Part shown: piece after piece, positions 52,991 to 64,000 of the stretch | How the letters are laid out: each line of letters begins with the position of its first letter | Numbering within the stretch: the stretch's first letter is position 1 | Program-made: the position numbers and the translations under genes | DNA from: Anaeramoeba flamelloides | Lineage: Eukaryota; Metamonada; Anaeramoebidae | Direction of reading: 5' to 3' | Assembly (NCBI GenBank): GCA_027625915.1 | Contig: JANTQA010000063.1 | Location: 5,351,501-5,415,500 of the forward strand | DNA: 64,000 bases | The notes under the pieces: generated by a model | Database searches by the model: none | Told to the model about the DNA's origin: nothing | Seen by the model: only the letters and a program-made list of their open reading frames with translations

Positions 52991-54196
52991 CTAGTTAACT
53001 AAAAAAATCTTCAAGTAAATCCAATAGCAAATTAAAAAAAATTTTACCGTATCTTGAAATTGAAAAAAAAAGTAAAAATCTGATAACTACAATACAGAAC
53101 TTACTTTCAATACTATTTTCAGAAATGAATTATTGTTTTTAAAAGTCTGATCCATTTTTCTCATTTTTGAAAAGTTCAAAACCCAACATATTTCTGAATT
53201 ATTTAAAAAAAATTATTTTCTAGGAAAGAAGATTGAAATCTTATTGCCTGTAAAGGAAGTGTACAAAAATACACTTTAAAAATGAAACCACTAAGTTCTA
53301 AAATAACCAAATTTAAAAAATATACTTAATCTCAAAAAAAATACAATATTTATTTTAAACTTGTAAAAAATATAATTTTTTGATTCAAAGAACAGACCAA
53401 ATCTATTTTTTCTTGGGATTAAATGAAAAAATATGAGAAAAAGAACCAAAGAATCGAATTAAAAATTCTCCCGAAATACTTTTTTAAAACCTGGAAAATT
53501 CAACTTATTATCTCAAGAAATACTTTTTAATTTGATTATTTATAATTAATATTTATAAAACCAATCTTAATTATTTCAGTAAGTCATTAGCAACCCAATG
53601 ATTAAATATATCAAATAGGTTTTACATTTATTTCTCAATTTTTTCAAGATTTTGCAACAAATAAAACAATTCAAATACATATTTCTAATAATAAAAAAAA
53701 ATAAGATATTATCAAATAACTAATTTTAATACAAAAGTTTCCTTGTTTATACTCTTGATATTTGAAAAAGTATATTGACAAGTCTTTTAAATTTCAAGAA
53801 ATTGCATAAATATTTCTGAATAAAATAAATGTTCAAATTTTTTAGATCTTCAAGGATACAATATTTGATTTATTTTTCATGTATTTTTAAAATAATATTA
53901 AAGACACAAGGTTACTTGTTCATAAAAACTCTCAGAAATTACTAAAAGTGATATTTCTTCAAAAATTAAATTTTTTTGCAATTTTTATTTTTCAAATTTG
54001 ATTAAATAATCCCAACAAAAAAGGATCAAGATCTTTTGACTTAGAATTCCATTAGAAAAATGAAATCTTTTAAAAAATGATTATTCATTTCTCTAAAGTT
54101 GACAAATGAAGTTATACATCGGGGGTTGTATGTACCCTTATGTAAATAATTTCCCTATTACATTTGGGAAAAAAAATAAATAAGAGTTACTAGTCC
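52991..54196 (-). repeat. dispersed repeat family D (copy 5)
   Basis: About 1.2 kb, reverse complement of the copy at 39375-40585. Short inverted end words (GACTAGTTAACT at left; GACTAGTAACTC read inward from the right) suggest that this copy keeps both termini and that D is a TIR element. No protein frame survives. The best copy for defining family D here. Confidence 0.65.
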
Positions 54197-55446
54197 CTTA
54201 AATAAATTTCATATTCTGAATATAAGTCTAGTTTTATAACTTGAAGATTGTTCGTTGTTTTAGAATCAACAGGATCTTTATACTTTTGGTATATTAATTA
54301 TTAAAGAATTTGAAGGCGCAGTGAGTCTGGAAAAACAACAAGAACTAATTTGTTTATACATCAATCTTTTACAACAAGAGTACAAAATATTAAAACAATG
54401 TTGTTCATGATATTGGTGACTTGTATCTTAACGAACAATTTGGTAGAAAAAAATTCTGATCAACAAAGAAACCAAGTAAAGAAATTTTTTTTCAATTTCA
54501 ATTTTTTTTTCGTTTTTTATGAAAAGAAAATCATCAAGGATCGAGTCTTTTTACCGTGTATTGATCTATATTCAAGAGATAACATCACCTAAAAACTAGA
54601 TTGTGAAATTTCATTTCTTTTGATTGACAAAAATTCAAATAAATAATAAAAAAAAAATTTCATGAGAGGATCTCATTGGCAAAAAATTCAATTCAAAAAA
54701 ACAGTTTAAAAGAATCTCAATTCTAAAAAATCAAAATTTTTAAAAAAAAAATTACTTGTTTCTATAATTAAAAAAAAATTCAAAAAAAATCTATTAAAAG
54801 GAATCTAATTTCCAAAAACCAAAATTTTAAAATAATTATAATCTTTTTTAATTTTAAATTTCCTAAGGGTTAAATTTCTTCAATTTGAAAAAGATTGGTT
54901 ACTTAAAGCACATAATCAATTCAATTCAATTTAATTCGATTTGTGGTTATTATGTAACACTGTATATTTGACTATTAAAGATTTTATAACATTTCTTAGA
55001 TAACAATAACTCATCTAAGAACGAAAAAAATGTAAAAAAAAATATACAAGATCTCAAAAAGTGCGAAAGAGCAACACTTTAAAACTAACATATTTGTTTT
55101 CAAAATCATAGATTTGCAACTATTAAAATTGGGAATTGTCTGTGACTCTTTGACATTTTTTTGTAAAATTTCATCTTTTTTGATTGTTGATTTTAGGAGA
55201 TCAATTATATATCACATATTGATTAGTTTTTAATTGGCATTTATTACTCGTAAAAATACCAAACAATTTTTTTGTCTTTTTCAATCATTATTTTTCTCTG
55301 TAATGACTTGACACATAAATAAATTTTATTTCTTATAATATAATTTTTTTTTACTTTGGATATTATAATTTTCCTCACCTTTATACCACTAACTGTCTTT
55401 CTATCCTAAATTATAAAAGTAATTATTTTTTCTTTTTAATATATAT
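54197..55446. other. gene-free stretch
   Basis: The 80-codon frame at 54350-54592 has no domain and is rich in Phe/Asn, so it is not called. No repeat is recognised. Confidence 0.4.
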
Positions 55447-55659
55447 AAGCTCCATCCAAAAATGTGGGGCAAAATAATATCCATCAATATAAGAATAAAT
55501 TCTTTATTCAGTTATTAAACTCAAAACTTTAGACAAAAAAAAACGAAGCCATTAATAATAATAAAACTCTTGATTAAAATTTGTGTTTATTGATCAAAGT
55601 TCGAAGAATAAAAAATAAAAATAAAAAAAAAATTGCCCCTAATTTTTGGAAAAATATCC
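55447..55659. mobile_element. short TIR element, related to family C
   Basis: About 213 bp. Left CATCCAAAAATGTGGGGCAA and right, read inward, ATTTTTCCAAAAATTAGGGG. The ends resemble those of family C at 42456-43043, but the interior does not. The left flank is ATATATA. MITE-like. Confidence 0.5.
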
Positions 55660-58600
55660 AAAATTAGTAATGTCTATTTAACAATCTTTAGTTCGATCTT
55701 TTTTTCAATTTTTTTTTTTTTATAATGTGTAAAATCATACTTCAATATATTTTTTGATTTGATCTTTAGATTTTTTGTTTTTCATTTGATCATTAACTTT
55801 TTGTTTTTCCCATTAACTTTTTTTGTGTTTTTTTTTTTATTTTTTTTTTCTTTTTTAAAATATTTAAAAAAAGCAAACTGAATGAAAAAAAAAAAAAAAA
55901 AAAAAACCTTTTTATTTTTTCTTTTTTTTTTTGTTTATCTCACCTCTTTAATTGAAGTGTACAACTGTTCTGAGCAATTTTTCCACCAAATTCCATCGAA
56001 TTCAACTCAATTGTTTAGAATCAAAAGAATTTTTGGTTGATTTCTTATCACATCTCTTCTGAACTTTGTTAAATTTTGGACAATAATAATAACAAAGTAA
56101 AAATGAAAAAAATGAACAATTCGAAAAAATAATGAAATGAGAAATTTGACTCTATTATTATTTCAAAATTAAAAATTTTGCAAAATAATTTTAATTCAAA
56201 AAAAAATATTTAGAATCCATTAATAAAACTTCAAAATACAAGAAATTAAGTATGATGTGTTAAAAAACATATTATTGTTGTACATTTTGTATAATTGAAT
56301 TAATATTAAGAAATAATTATTGAAATAAAAAATGCCCTATATTATTGAAATAGCTTATATATATATATATATATATATTGGTTAACTATAAAATAAATCG
56401 TTTAAAATATTGAAAATAATTGTTATTGCCTTAATATAGATAATTTGTGTTACTAAAAAAATTATAATAATTCCCAAAATATTCTTAGAAATTGTAATTT
56501 TATTTTAAAATGAAATTTGAATTTTGTAAATAAAATTTTCTTCAAGGTATTTGTGAATAATGTTATTTAAAATAAAATCTAAAATCAATATTTTAATTTG
56601 AGATATAATTTTAATTATGATAATGATTTTTGAGACTAATGCCAATTATTTACTGAAAGAAATTTCTTAAAATTGAAAATGTTTTTTGACATTTTGTTTC
56701 AAATTTTTGAAAATCAGAAAATAATTTTTTTTTTAACTTTAAACCATCAGAAAATTTTTTTACAAAATAAATTTGAATTAGATTGTAGAATTTTAATTAA
56801 ACTTTTATCAAATTTATATTCATTTTACCACCCACTCTTAAATTAATTTTATTTGCTGCGATTTGAGTTAAAATACTCTTAAATGTAAAAATCAATATAA
56901 TAATAAAATTAATTAAGGAAAATTATTATTTTTCAAATTTGGTCAAATTTCAAAATTGGTCAAAATCTCATTTTTTTTTACAAAATAAACAATTTCATTG
57001 AAATATTTTGACTGAAAGTATTAAAAAAACCCCTTTCGGGTAGGTTAAGGTATGTTATGGTAGGTCAGAGTAGGTTAAAGTCAATTTGGGTGGTTTTTAT
57101 GGTATATTAGGGAATTTGGCTGGGCTTTTTTTTAAAAATAATTAAGAGACCAATTATACTTTTGAAACTTGTATCAAGGGAAAAAACTTTCCACTTAAAT
57201 TTTGTGGTTAAAATTATGTTTCGAATAATTTTTAAAAATATATAGTATTGATAATTTCAAAATTTTGTATTTTTTACACTTTTAGTAAGAAAATACTACC
57301 AATCGCAAAATTATATTTTTGATTTTTCCACCCACAACTCTTCAAATACATTAAAAATTTTCATATTGAAGAAAATAATCAAAAAAATCTTCAAAAATAC
57401 GTAAAAATTTAATTCAACCAATTTTTAAATTTGAAAAAATTTGAAATTTAATAATATACCCTTAATTAAATAATCAGAATACTTTCCAACATAAAACGAA
57501 AATTATGAAAAAACCAAATCAAAAATTATTGTATTGTTTATAAAAATATTAGATTACTACTTTGATTTAACATTGAAACAAGTAAAATTTCAAGGTCAGA
57601 AAATTGACTCAATTTGATAAATATTTTTGATGAGGTTAACTCATTCATACCAAATAACCTATCTTAATTTTTTTTTTTTGAGGAATTTTAAGGATTTATA
57701 TATATTCAAGCTTAATTTCCAAAATAGGGGCAGTTTTTTCATCAGAAAAAAATTTTTTTTCTTGTTTTTATTTTTTTTTCTGAATAATACTATATTTCAC
57801 TAACATTTTTATGGATTATAACCAATATAGATTAATAACGAAAAATATTGTGTAATCATTTTATTTTTGAAAAGTTAAATGAAATAATATAATAATAATA
57901 ATAATAATAAAGTTTACCTATAATTTTGAAATTAGGTTTATATATTATCACCTTGAGTAGCTTTTTGAAAGGCTAATTCAAATACAACGAACTTCGAAGA
58001 TAAAAATATTTTTAATTTCAAATTTAGAAACTTTAAGGAATAATTAATTGTAATTGTAAAAATTAAAAGTTTATAGAATTAGTTCCAAAGATATCACAAA
58101 ACTACAAACGATTTCCCTACTTGCCAAATTCAATATTGGGACATAAGAGTTAGAAAAACAATGATACTTGTTTGAATATTAAATTTATTATTAATTAATT
58201 TATTCATATTTAATTATTACTCCCTAAAACCCCAATTATAAAAATACTAAATTTATTTACAAAGGAAAAAATAAAAAAGAATTAGAAAAAAAATCTCAAA
58301 TTCAAATATTAAATTTCTAAACGCAAAGAAAAGTAATTCCTAAGCTTGTATTTCATTGAAAAATAATCAGTTTTTTCATTTGTCAATTATCTTTCATTCC
58401 AGAATATATATGACTGATAACAATTTTTTTTTAAAAATTTAAATGTAATACATCTCTAAGATTACAGAATTAAAAGCCAATATGAGACAACCCTACTCAT
58501 CAGAAATCACAATCTACAAGTCAACTATTCAAGATATATTAAAAATTGATTTGAAGAAAAATACAACAATTTTACCCTTATTATAAATTCTTGTATCTTT

Positions 58601-59415
58601 CATTATTATAATCGTTTTTATTCTCAATGACTTTAATATATGATTGATATAAAAAAATAAGATGAGAAACTCAAAAATAAAAAAAAAGGGAATTGAAAAA
58701 AAAAAACCAATATTCATTTTAATGTAAATTTTTAATAATATTTTCAAGTTATTATAACACGATTATTGTGTTAAAAAAATACATATTAAGTAAAGTTAAT
58801 CCAAGACATATATATACTTTCCAAAGAAAAAAAAAAATAAAGTAAGCGAATATAAAAAAAAAAATCAAAAAAAGAATAAAATCAGTTTACTCTAAAAGTT
58901 AAATAGAATAAGCCACACGAGCCAATTATTGGATATTCAAAAATTAATTACAAAAAAAAAAAAATAAATTAACATTTGCATAAAATTCACCAATTTTTAG
59001 TTGAAGTGATTGAGATTGAAAAAATAAAAAGAAGCAATATTTATCATATATTATTTTAATCTGTGTAAAAAGATCATAAACACTATACTTAAAATAAAAG
59101 GATATTCTTTGATAATGTTTATTCATAATTAATTTGAAAGGCTCATCTTTAAATTTAGATAATATGAATAAAACTTGATTATACTTGATCTAAAAATTAA
59201 TTTAGAATTTATTATTTATGGAATTAAATTTAAAAAATTGTTAAAATAATCCCCCTTTTTATTTAAAAGAAATTCACAAAACAATAAATAAATAAAAATT
59301 CATATAAATGTATGAATACACATATACATAGATACATACATATATGGGGCATGATTATGATGATGATTATTGTTATTGTTATAATTTTGAAATTTAAATG
59401 ATTATGTTAAATTTT
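55660..59415. other. long gene-free stretch with microsatellites
   Basis: No coding frame of substance. It holds poly-A/poly-T runs (55830-55935), a (TA)n tract near 56354-56379 beside a solo C-like end (AATAGCTTATATA), a period-10 G-rich array at 57041-57080, and an (ATA)n tract at 57888-57911. Near 57719 the words TTTCCAAAATAGGGGCAG resemble a C-type end again. Confidence 0.5.
57041..57080 (+). repeat. four-copy 10-bp G-rich tandem array
   Basis: Four successive 10-base units (TAGGTTAAGG, TATGTTATGG, TAGGTCAGAG, TAGGTTAAAG). The G-rich composition on one strand stands out in this A/T background. It is far too short and internal to be a telomere. Confidence 0.8.
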
Positions 59416-59787
59416 TTAAATTTGTTTAACTTTTGTTGTGTGCCTAATACTTTTTGAAATTCTTGTTAATAAATCGGATGTTGGTGTTTTTGAACGAGAT
59501 GGTGTTTTTGTTTTTTCTGTTTTCCAATCACGGTTTAAAAGTATTTTCTTCTTGAATTTTGATTTAGTGATTGGTGTTTTTGTCTCCATATTTCTTTTTT
59601 TTTTTTCAATTTGTTCTTCTCTTTGTGTTTCGACAACTTCTTCAAAGTCTTTGTCGATCTCTTCTAATTGTTTCTTTAATAGAGTTAGATCTTTATCAAT
59701 TTGTTTCTTTGTTGAGTGCTTCTTATAACTCATTTTTTTTGTATCTTCTTCTTCATCTTCTAAAAATTCTAATCCGTTTGGGTACAT
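59416..59787 (-). CDS. small charged protein of unknown function
   Basis: 123 residues from the first Met. Residues 10-60 are Glu/Lys-rich with a likely coiled coil (QIDKDLTLLKKQLEEIDKDF). The tail is basic with Ser/Thr-Pro motifs (KTKTPSRSKTPTSDLL), as in cytoskeletal or nuclear phosphoproteins. The frame stays open upstream with coding-like residues (IPPFKTNLTSSLGNFE) back to a possible acceptor CAAAAG at about 59836. This may therefore be the last exon of a longer gene whose first exon is not visible. No family is recognised. Codon composition and absence of homopolymer artefact favour a real gene. Confidence 0.55.
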   Translation of the reverse strand: MYPNGLEFLEDEEEDTKKMSYKKHSTKKQIDKDLTLLKKQLEEIDKDFEEVVETQREEQIEKKKRNMETKTPITKSKFKKKILLNRDWKTEKTKTPSRSKTPTSDLLTRISKSIRHTTKVKQI

Positions 59788-62689
59788 TTCGAAATTTCCT
59801 AATGAAGATGTGAGGTTTGTTTTAAAAGGTGGGATCTTTTGAATATTTGAGAATTACCGTTTTGAGATCAAAATTAAAGAAAAAAATTATTAAAATAGAA
59901 ATTATATTGTTTAATTATTATTTTAAACAATTAAAAAAGCTCAAAAGAAGGTATCAATTATAAGATTGAAAAATGATTTATTTAGACAAAAAACCAAGTT
60001 AACTGAATTTGTTGCCCTTTTTGAAAGTTTAAACAAGGGACTCAAGTCAAAAGAAAATGCTGATATTTTTTTGATCCATTTGAAATTCAAAAACAAATAT
60101 TTACTATTTAACTTACATCAGATTTTTTTTAGGTGAAAAAACACTTAAGCGGTTAGTTTCTACCACATAGAAGTCGAAAATTAAAGTACGCTGTCCATTA
60201 TAAGTAAATCGTATTAGTACTTTCATAGTTTAAATGTCTCTAAAAAAATTGGTTATTAAATTATTTCTAAAAGTTAACCGAATCAATTCAAAATGTTCCT
60301 TTGATTTGTGAAAAACTCCAAAGAAATTCCCAAAAAAAATCCAAATTTTTAGTCACAAATTAAAAGGTTGTCTGATCAATATTCAGGCTACAAATTTACA
60401 AAATATTCTTCTTAAATTCATCTCAAAATGTAGATTAATTGTTAAAAAATCCAATTTTGTAAAAAATTAAACAAATTAACGAAGAGATTATTTTGAAAAT
60501 TTTTTTTGCAATGCTGAAAAGATAGATTATGTTACAATTAACTTTATAAAAAGGAAACAAAACTAACCAGTCCATGTGTTTTTATATGTTGATGATTATT
60601 GAGTTAATTATTAGAAATTAAAAAATTAAAAAAATAGTTACTTTTGGAATTGCTCTAAATATGAATTATTAAAAAATGGAATATTATTATTTTAGGTTTC
60701 TATTTTTATATGTCTTTTGCTACAATTTCGGTATTTTTTATTTTTTCTAATTCCTGTAATTGACACCAAAAATAATATTGGTGTTTATGTTATTATTAAA
60801 AAATGAATGGGAATTGTTGATCAATAAACTAATAAAGAAAAAAATTCAAAGATAAAAAACTGAAATATTTTTTGTTTATTGTGAAAACATAGAATTGAAA
60901 ATCTATTAATTTGGAATTGAATGAAGAGTTACTTATTGAAATTTGAATTTAACATGGTTAAAAAAGTTTAGATACTTGATTTTTTGATCATAAGAGATTG
61001 ATACAAAATAGATTTGTAATAAAAAACTAAATGTCTTTAAATACTACAATTTTTGAAAACATAAGAAGGTATTTTATTTTCCGGAATAATTTTTTTGGAA
61101 AACAACAATTTCAATTTCAAATTCTAAAGGATAAAACGGAATTCAGGGAAGAGTAAGATTGGAAAATCGTGTTTAATTGCTTTTTTTGAAATTAAATTTT
61201 TCAATCAAAAATTAAATCCATAATAGAAATCAGGGATTTGATACTCATTTTCATTCATGAGATTTACTTTTTGAGATTATTTATTACCAAGTGGGTTTCA
61301 AAAATTACAAATACACATCAGGAATAAAACTGTTTGTAGCTTGAATGTTTGATAGTAATTATATTTTATTCTTTTTTAGTTGAAGAAAAGAACAAAGAAG
61401 AGAAATTTATTTTCTCAGCAGATAGAAAGAATAGTTTAATTTCAATTTTGGTTTTAAAATTGTTTTGTTTTGGCGGAGTGTGTTCCACTCGGTACAAAAA
61501 AACAGGAGTTGTATTTTTTCAAGAAAAAAATTTTGGTTGAAATTTCAATTTTTACAAAAAAATAAAATGGTTTTCTTTGTTTATGTGAATTTTGGAAGAA
61601 AAACTAGCAAACTTAAACCCTTATTAACAGATCTTGAAATGATTTTGACTTTAGTAACTACAAAATAAGAAAACGTTGTAAATTTTTTTATTTTTTTTTG
61701 ATTACAAGTAAAAGATTATGGGGTTATGTCGAACTCAAAATAGTGAATTAGGGGTTGGTTTTAACAATAATCTAATCAAATTTAGCTGTCTATATTCATT
61801 AAAACAAATTCTTTAAAAAAAAAATTGTACCCGTATATTAAGACATATTTGAAAAAGGATTTTAAAAAAAAATTAACAATGTAACAATTTTTAAAAGTGA
61901 TCCTTTGTAAAAAATGTAAAATTTATTGTGCAACAATATTCATAATAGATTTTAAAGAGATATGTGGACCATTTTAGACCATTTGCACCCAATTACAACA
62001 AAATTTAATTAAATACGAATCTATGGTGAAGATAATCCTTAAAATGATAAAATTGTTCTTTTCGTTCGAATTTAATCTTGAATTTTGTACAAATATTTTT
62101 TTACTTTAAATACAACAATTAGTGTTAAAACACTCATCAAATGTTTATTTTTACAAGAATAGGATCGGTTCAAAATCGGAGCCTTCTTACGAAAATGTCC
62201 ATCGTATTAAAAAAAACTGTTATTGTGTTTAATCCACAATTATGTCGTTTATTATTTATTATTATTATTTTTTTATTAATTAATCTTATTTTTCATTTTC
62301 AGGTTCTATTAACAACTAATTTTGCAATTGAAATTTAAGTTATTGTGTGTTCTAATTAGTATTTAGAACTTGTTAATTCTCATAAAATTTTATTCATCGG
62401 GATCTAAGAAAGAAAAAACTACATATTATTCCTAAAATTTTCTCACTCGTAAATCAAAATGAAAAAGAAGGTTGTGAAAAAACAACTTTTTTAGAAAATT
62501 TCTTGTTATATGAAAGTGCCATACCCTGAGACCTTGTTAATAATTTTCTTCTAAATTTTAATGTTATCATTAATTAGTTTAGAGGGCATGAGCTCTACAT
62601 ATAAAATCCCCAAAAAGGAGAAAATTGCAAAAAAAATTGGATTTATTGTTTGTTATTGACAGGCTAGGTTAGAATTTGACAAAGTCTTA
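59788..62689. other. long gene-free stretch
   Basis: Only short A/T-driven open frames (61349-61668, 62141-62338) with no domains. No repeat known from the window is recognised. An upstream exon of the 59416-59787 gene could lie here but was not found. Confidence 0.4.
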
Positions 62690-63842
62690 ATAAATTCTTG
62701 TGTATTGTATTGAATCCTCCAAAATTCACATTTCCTCAAAAAGAAAAGATCATTTTTTATCAACTTAGAATAAAGAAATTTATTTTTTAAAATAAAAAAA
62801 AAAGTGACTAAAATTATGTCAAATTTAATTCCCATTGGATCCTAACATTAAAAATTCCACCAAACCTTTCCCACACAACCTCAACCCAATTTCACTTGAT
62901 ACTGTCAAATTGTATTTTGAGAGAAACGATCCAAAAAAAACAATTTCAAAGAAGAATTAAAAATGTATTTTGTGTTTGGCAATTATCATGTTGTTCGAAA
63001 AACAATTCGAGGAGACACTCTCCTCTTAGTCATGACTGGGGGATTTAATTCAAGAAAAAACAAAAAGAACCAAAAAAAAAAAAAAAAAAACAGACAAAAT
63101 AACATTCTTTGAAATAATTAATACAGTCGTTCAAGTCCTACCATGAAAATTTATAAGACCCTGAAATTGATTTTCTATTTTGAAATTTTATTTTGTACAA
63201 CAAACTGTAAAAGGGTTATCAAAGCTTATCATAAATCATAAAATTTATAATATAAGATTAAAAAAGAAGTTATCCATTTTTTGGTTTTGAGAATTGTCAA
63301 GCAAATTCAATAAAATACTTTCATTAATGCTTAACTTCAATTTCCAAAATTGTTAAAATCTCGGGTTTTTACAATTGAAAAACAAAGATTGAAAAATACT
63401 TTCAAGTTTCCATGGTTTCTGTGATTTTTGTGATTTCAATTCTTGAGAACATTTAATTTTTGTCTTGGTTTTTATAAAAAAAAAATAACTCTAATGAATG
63501 AATAGAAGTTGAAAATTTAATCCGATTATGATAGAAATTGAATTTTATATTTCAAAAAACACAACTTTATAATAGACAACCAATTTACATGTCTTATAAA
63601 ATTTCCACAGTAGGGCTGGAGTGGTTGTATGGTTTGTGGAGATAATGTAACAATTCAAGGTAACTCAATGATTTAAAATCATTGGAAATACTATCATTTA
63701 AATTTAAAGTTGATTATTGAGAGTGTTTTTAATGTTAAAAAATCGTGATTATTTTTTTTTTTTTTCATTTTCACGATCCTTAACGGTTTTCTAGTTCACG
63801 TATCTCAAAATTTCTTTGTGAATTTTTCATTTAAAAAATGAT
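62690..63842 (+). repeat. dispersed repeat family F (copy 2)
   Basis: Collinear with 16240-17365, including CAACCTCAACCCAATTT, GGTTGTATGGTTTGTGGAG and TTGATTATTGAGAGTG blocks. Similarity is high and ends abruptly at CATTTAAAAAATGA. The minus-strand 60-codon frame within it is not conserved. Confidence 0.7.
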
Positions 63843-63881
63843 AAAGCAATTTCAAACCTGGTGCGCACGATTTAACTTAAG

Positions 63882-64000
63882 CTAAAATTTCAATTTTCAT
63901 TCAACTTTCATTGAACTTCAAGGTCTGTTAAAACTAAATCAAGCGTTTAACACCAAAACTCAAGAATATCTGAATGACAAGCTTCGTAAACAACTTTTCA
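63882..64000 (+). other. possible exon running off the right edge
   Basis: After an acceptor-like TTTAACTTAAG the plus strand stays open to the window end. It reads as an amphipathic, Gln/Lys/Leu-rich segment (STFIELQGLLKLNQAF then NTKTQEYLNDKLRKQLF). Base composition rises above the surroundings exactly here, just past the F repeat. It could be an internal exon of a gene lying to the right. Too short to identify. Confidence 0.3.

Noticed and set aside
57041-57080. Telomeric repeat
   Set aside because: Only four imperfect units in the interior of the window.
1-64000. tRNA, rRNA or CRISPR arrays
   Set aside because: No cloverleaf with A/B boxes, no rRNA core words and no regularly spaced identical repeats with unique spacers were seen.

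Overview
This is a strongly A+T-rich, intron-bearing nuclear contig from a protist. Its proteins carry Asn/Asp and Lys/Glu homopolymer inserts, its introns are GT-AG and usually short, and it holds WD40-BTB, BTB-BACK, ankyrin-BTB and LRR-transmembrane proteins together with eukaryotic housekeeping genes (a GPI mannosyltransferase and maspardin). The BTB-rich repertoire and long (Lys-Glu)n tails resemble amoeboid protists such as Anaeramoebidae (Metamonada). That placement is an inference from gene style, not a demonstrated identity. Stop codons behave as in the standard code.

Eight protein-coding genes are supported. They are: a WD40 plus BTB protein (2469-4299, +, two exons); SMP3/PIG-Z GPI mannosyltransferase IV (7773-14628, +, three exons with one 4.5-kb intron); a giant LRR receptor-like membrane protein (20527-26548, +, three exons); an intronless class I SAM methyltransferase (30132-30896, +); an intronless BTB-BACK protein with a glutamine-amidotransferase-like C-terminus (36842-38341, -); maspardin/SPG21 (46743-47858, +); an ankyrin-BTB protein (50920-52653, -, two exons); and a small charged protein (59416-59787, -). 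Exon-like scraps at both window edges may belong to neighbouring genes.

Most of the remainder is a graveyard of interspersed repeats. I sorted them by eye into families with lettered working names: A and B (related ~530-545 bp elements with TA-flanked inverted ends), C, D (~1.2 kb, five copies), E (~1.19 kb, two copies), F (~1.15 kb, two copies), G (~0.7 kb, two copies), H (~195 bp foldback elements, two copies), J, K, L and M (~1.5 kb, possible transposase remnant). TA flanks and inverted ends suggest Tc1/mariner-type DNA transposons for A, B, H, J and M.

Nested insertions are the outstanding structural feature. SMP3 intron 2 contains a LINE scrap, a hairpin, a G element split by a B element, and an E element, while splice sites and reading frame remain intact. 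At 41440-45005 one D copy is interrupted by H, C and M elements standing end to end, then by a second H. At 31983-33345 a C element is split by a ~0.9-kb sequence with a 16-bp target duplication and a poly(A)-like end, which looks like a retroposed insert. No tRNA, rRNA, CRISPR array or intact autonomous transposon was recognised.
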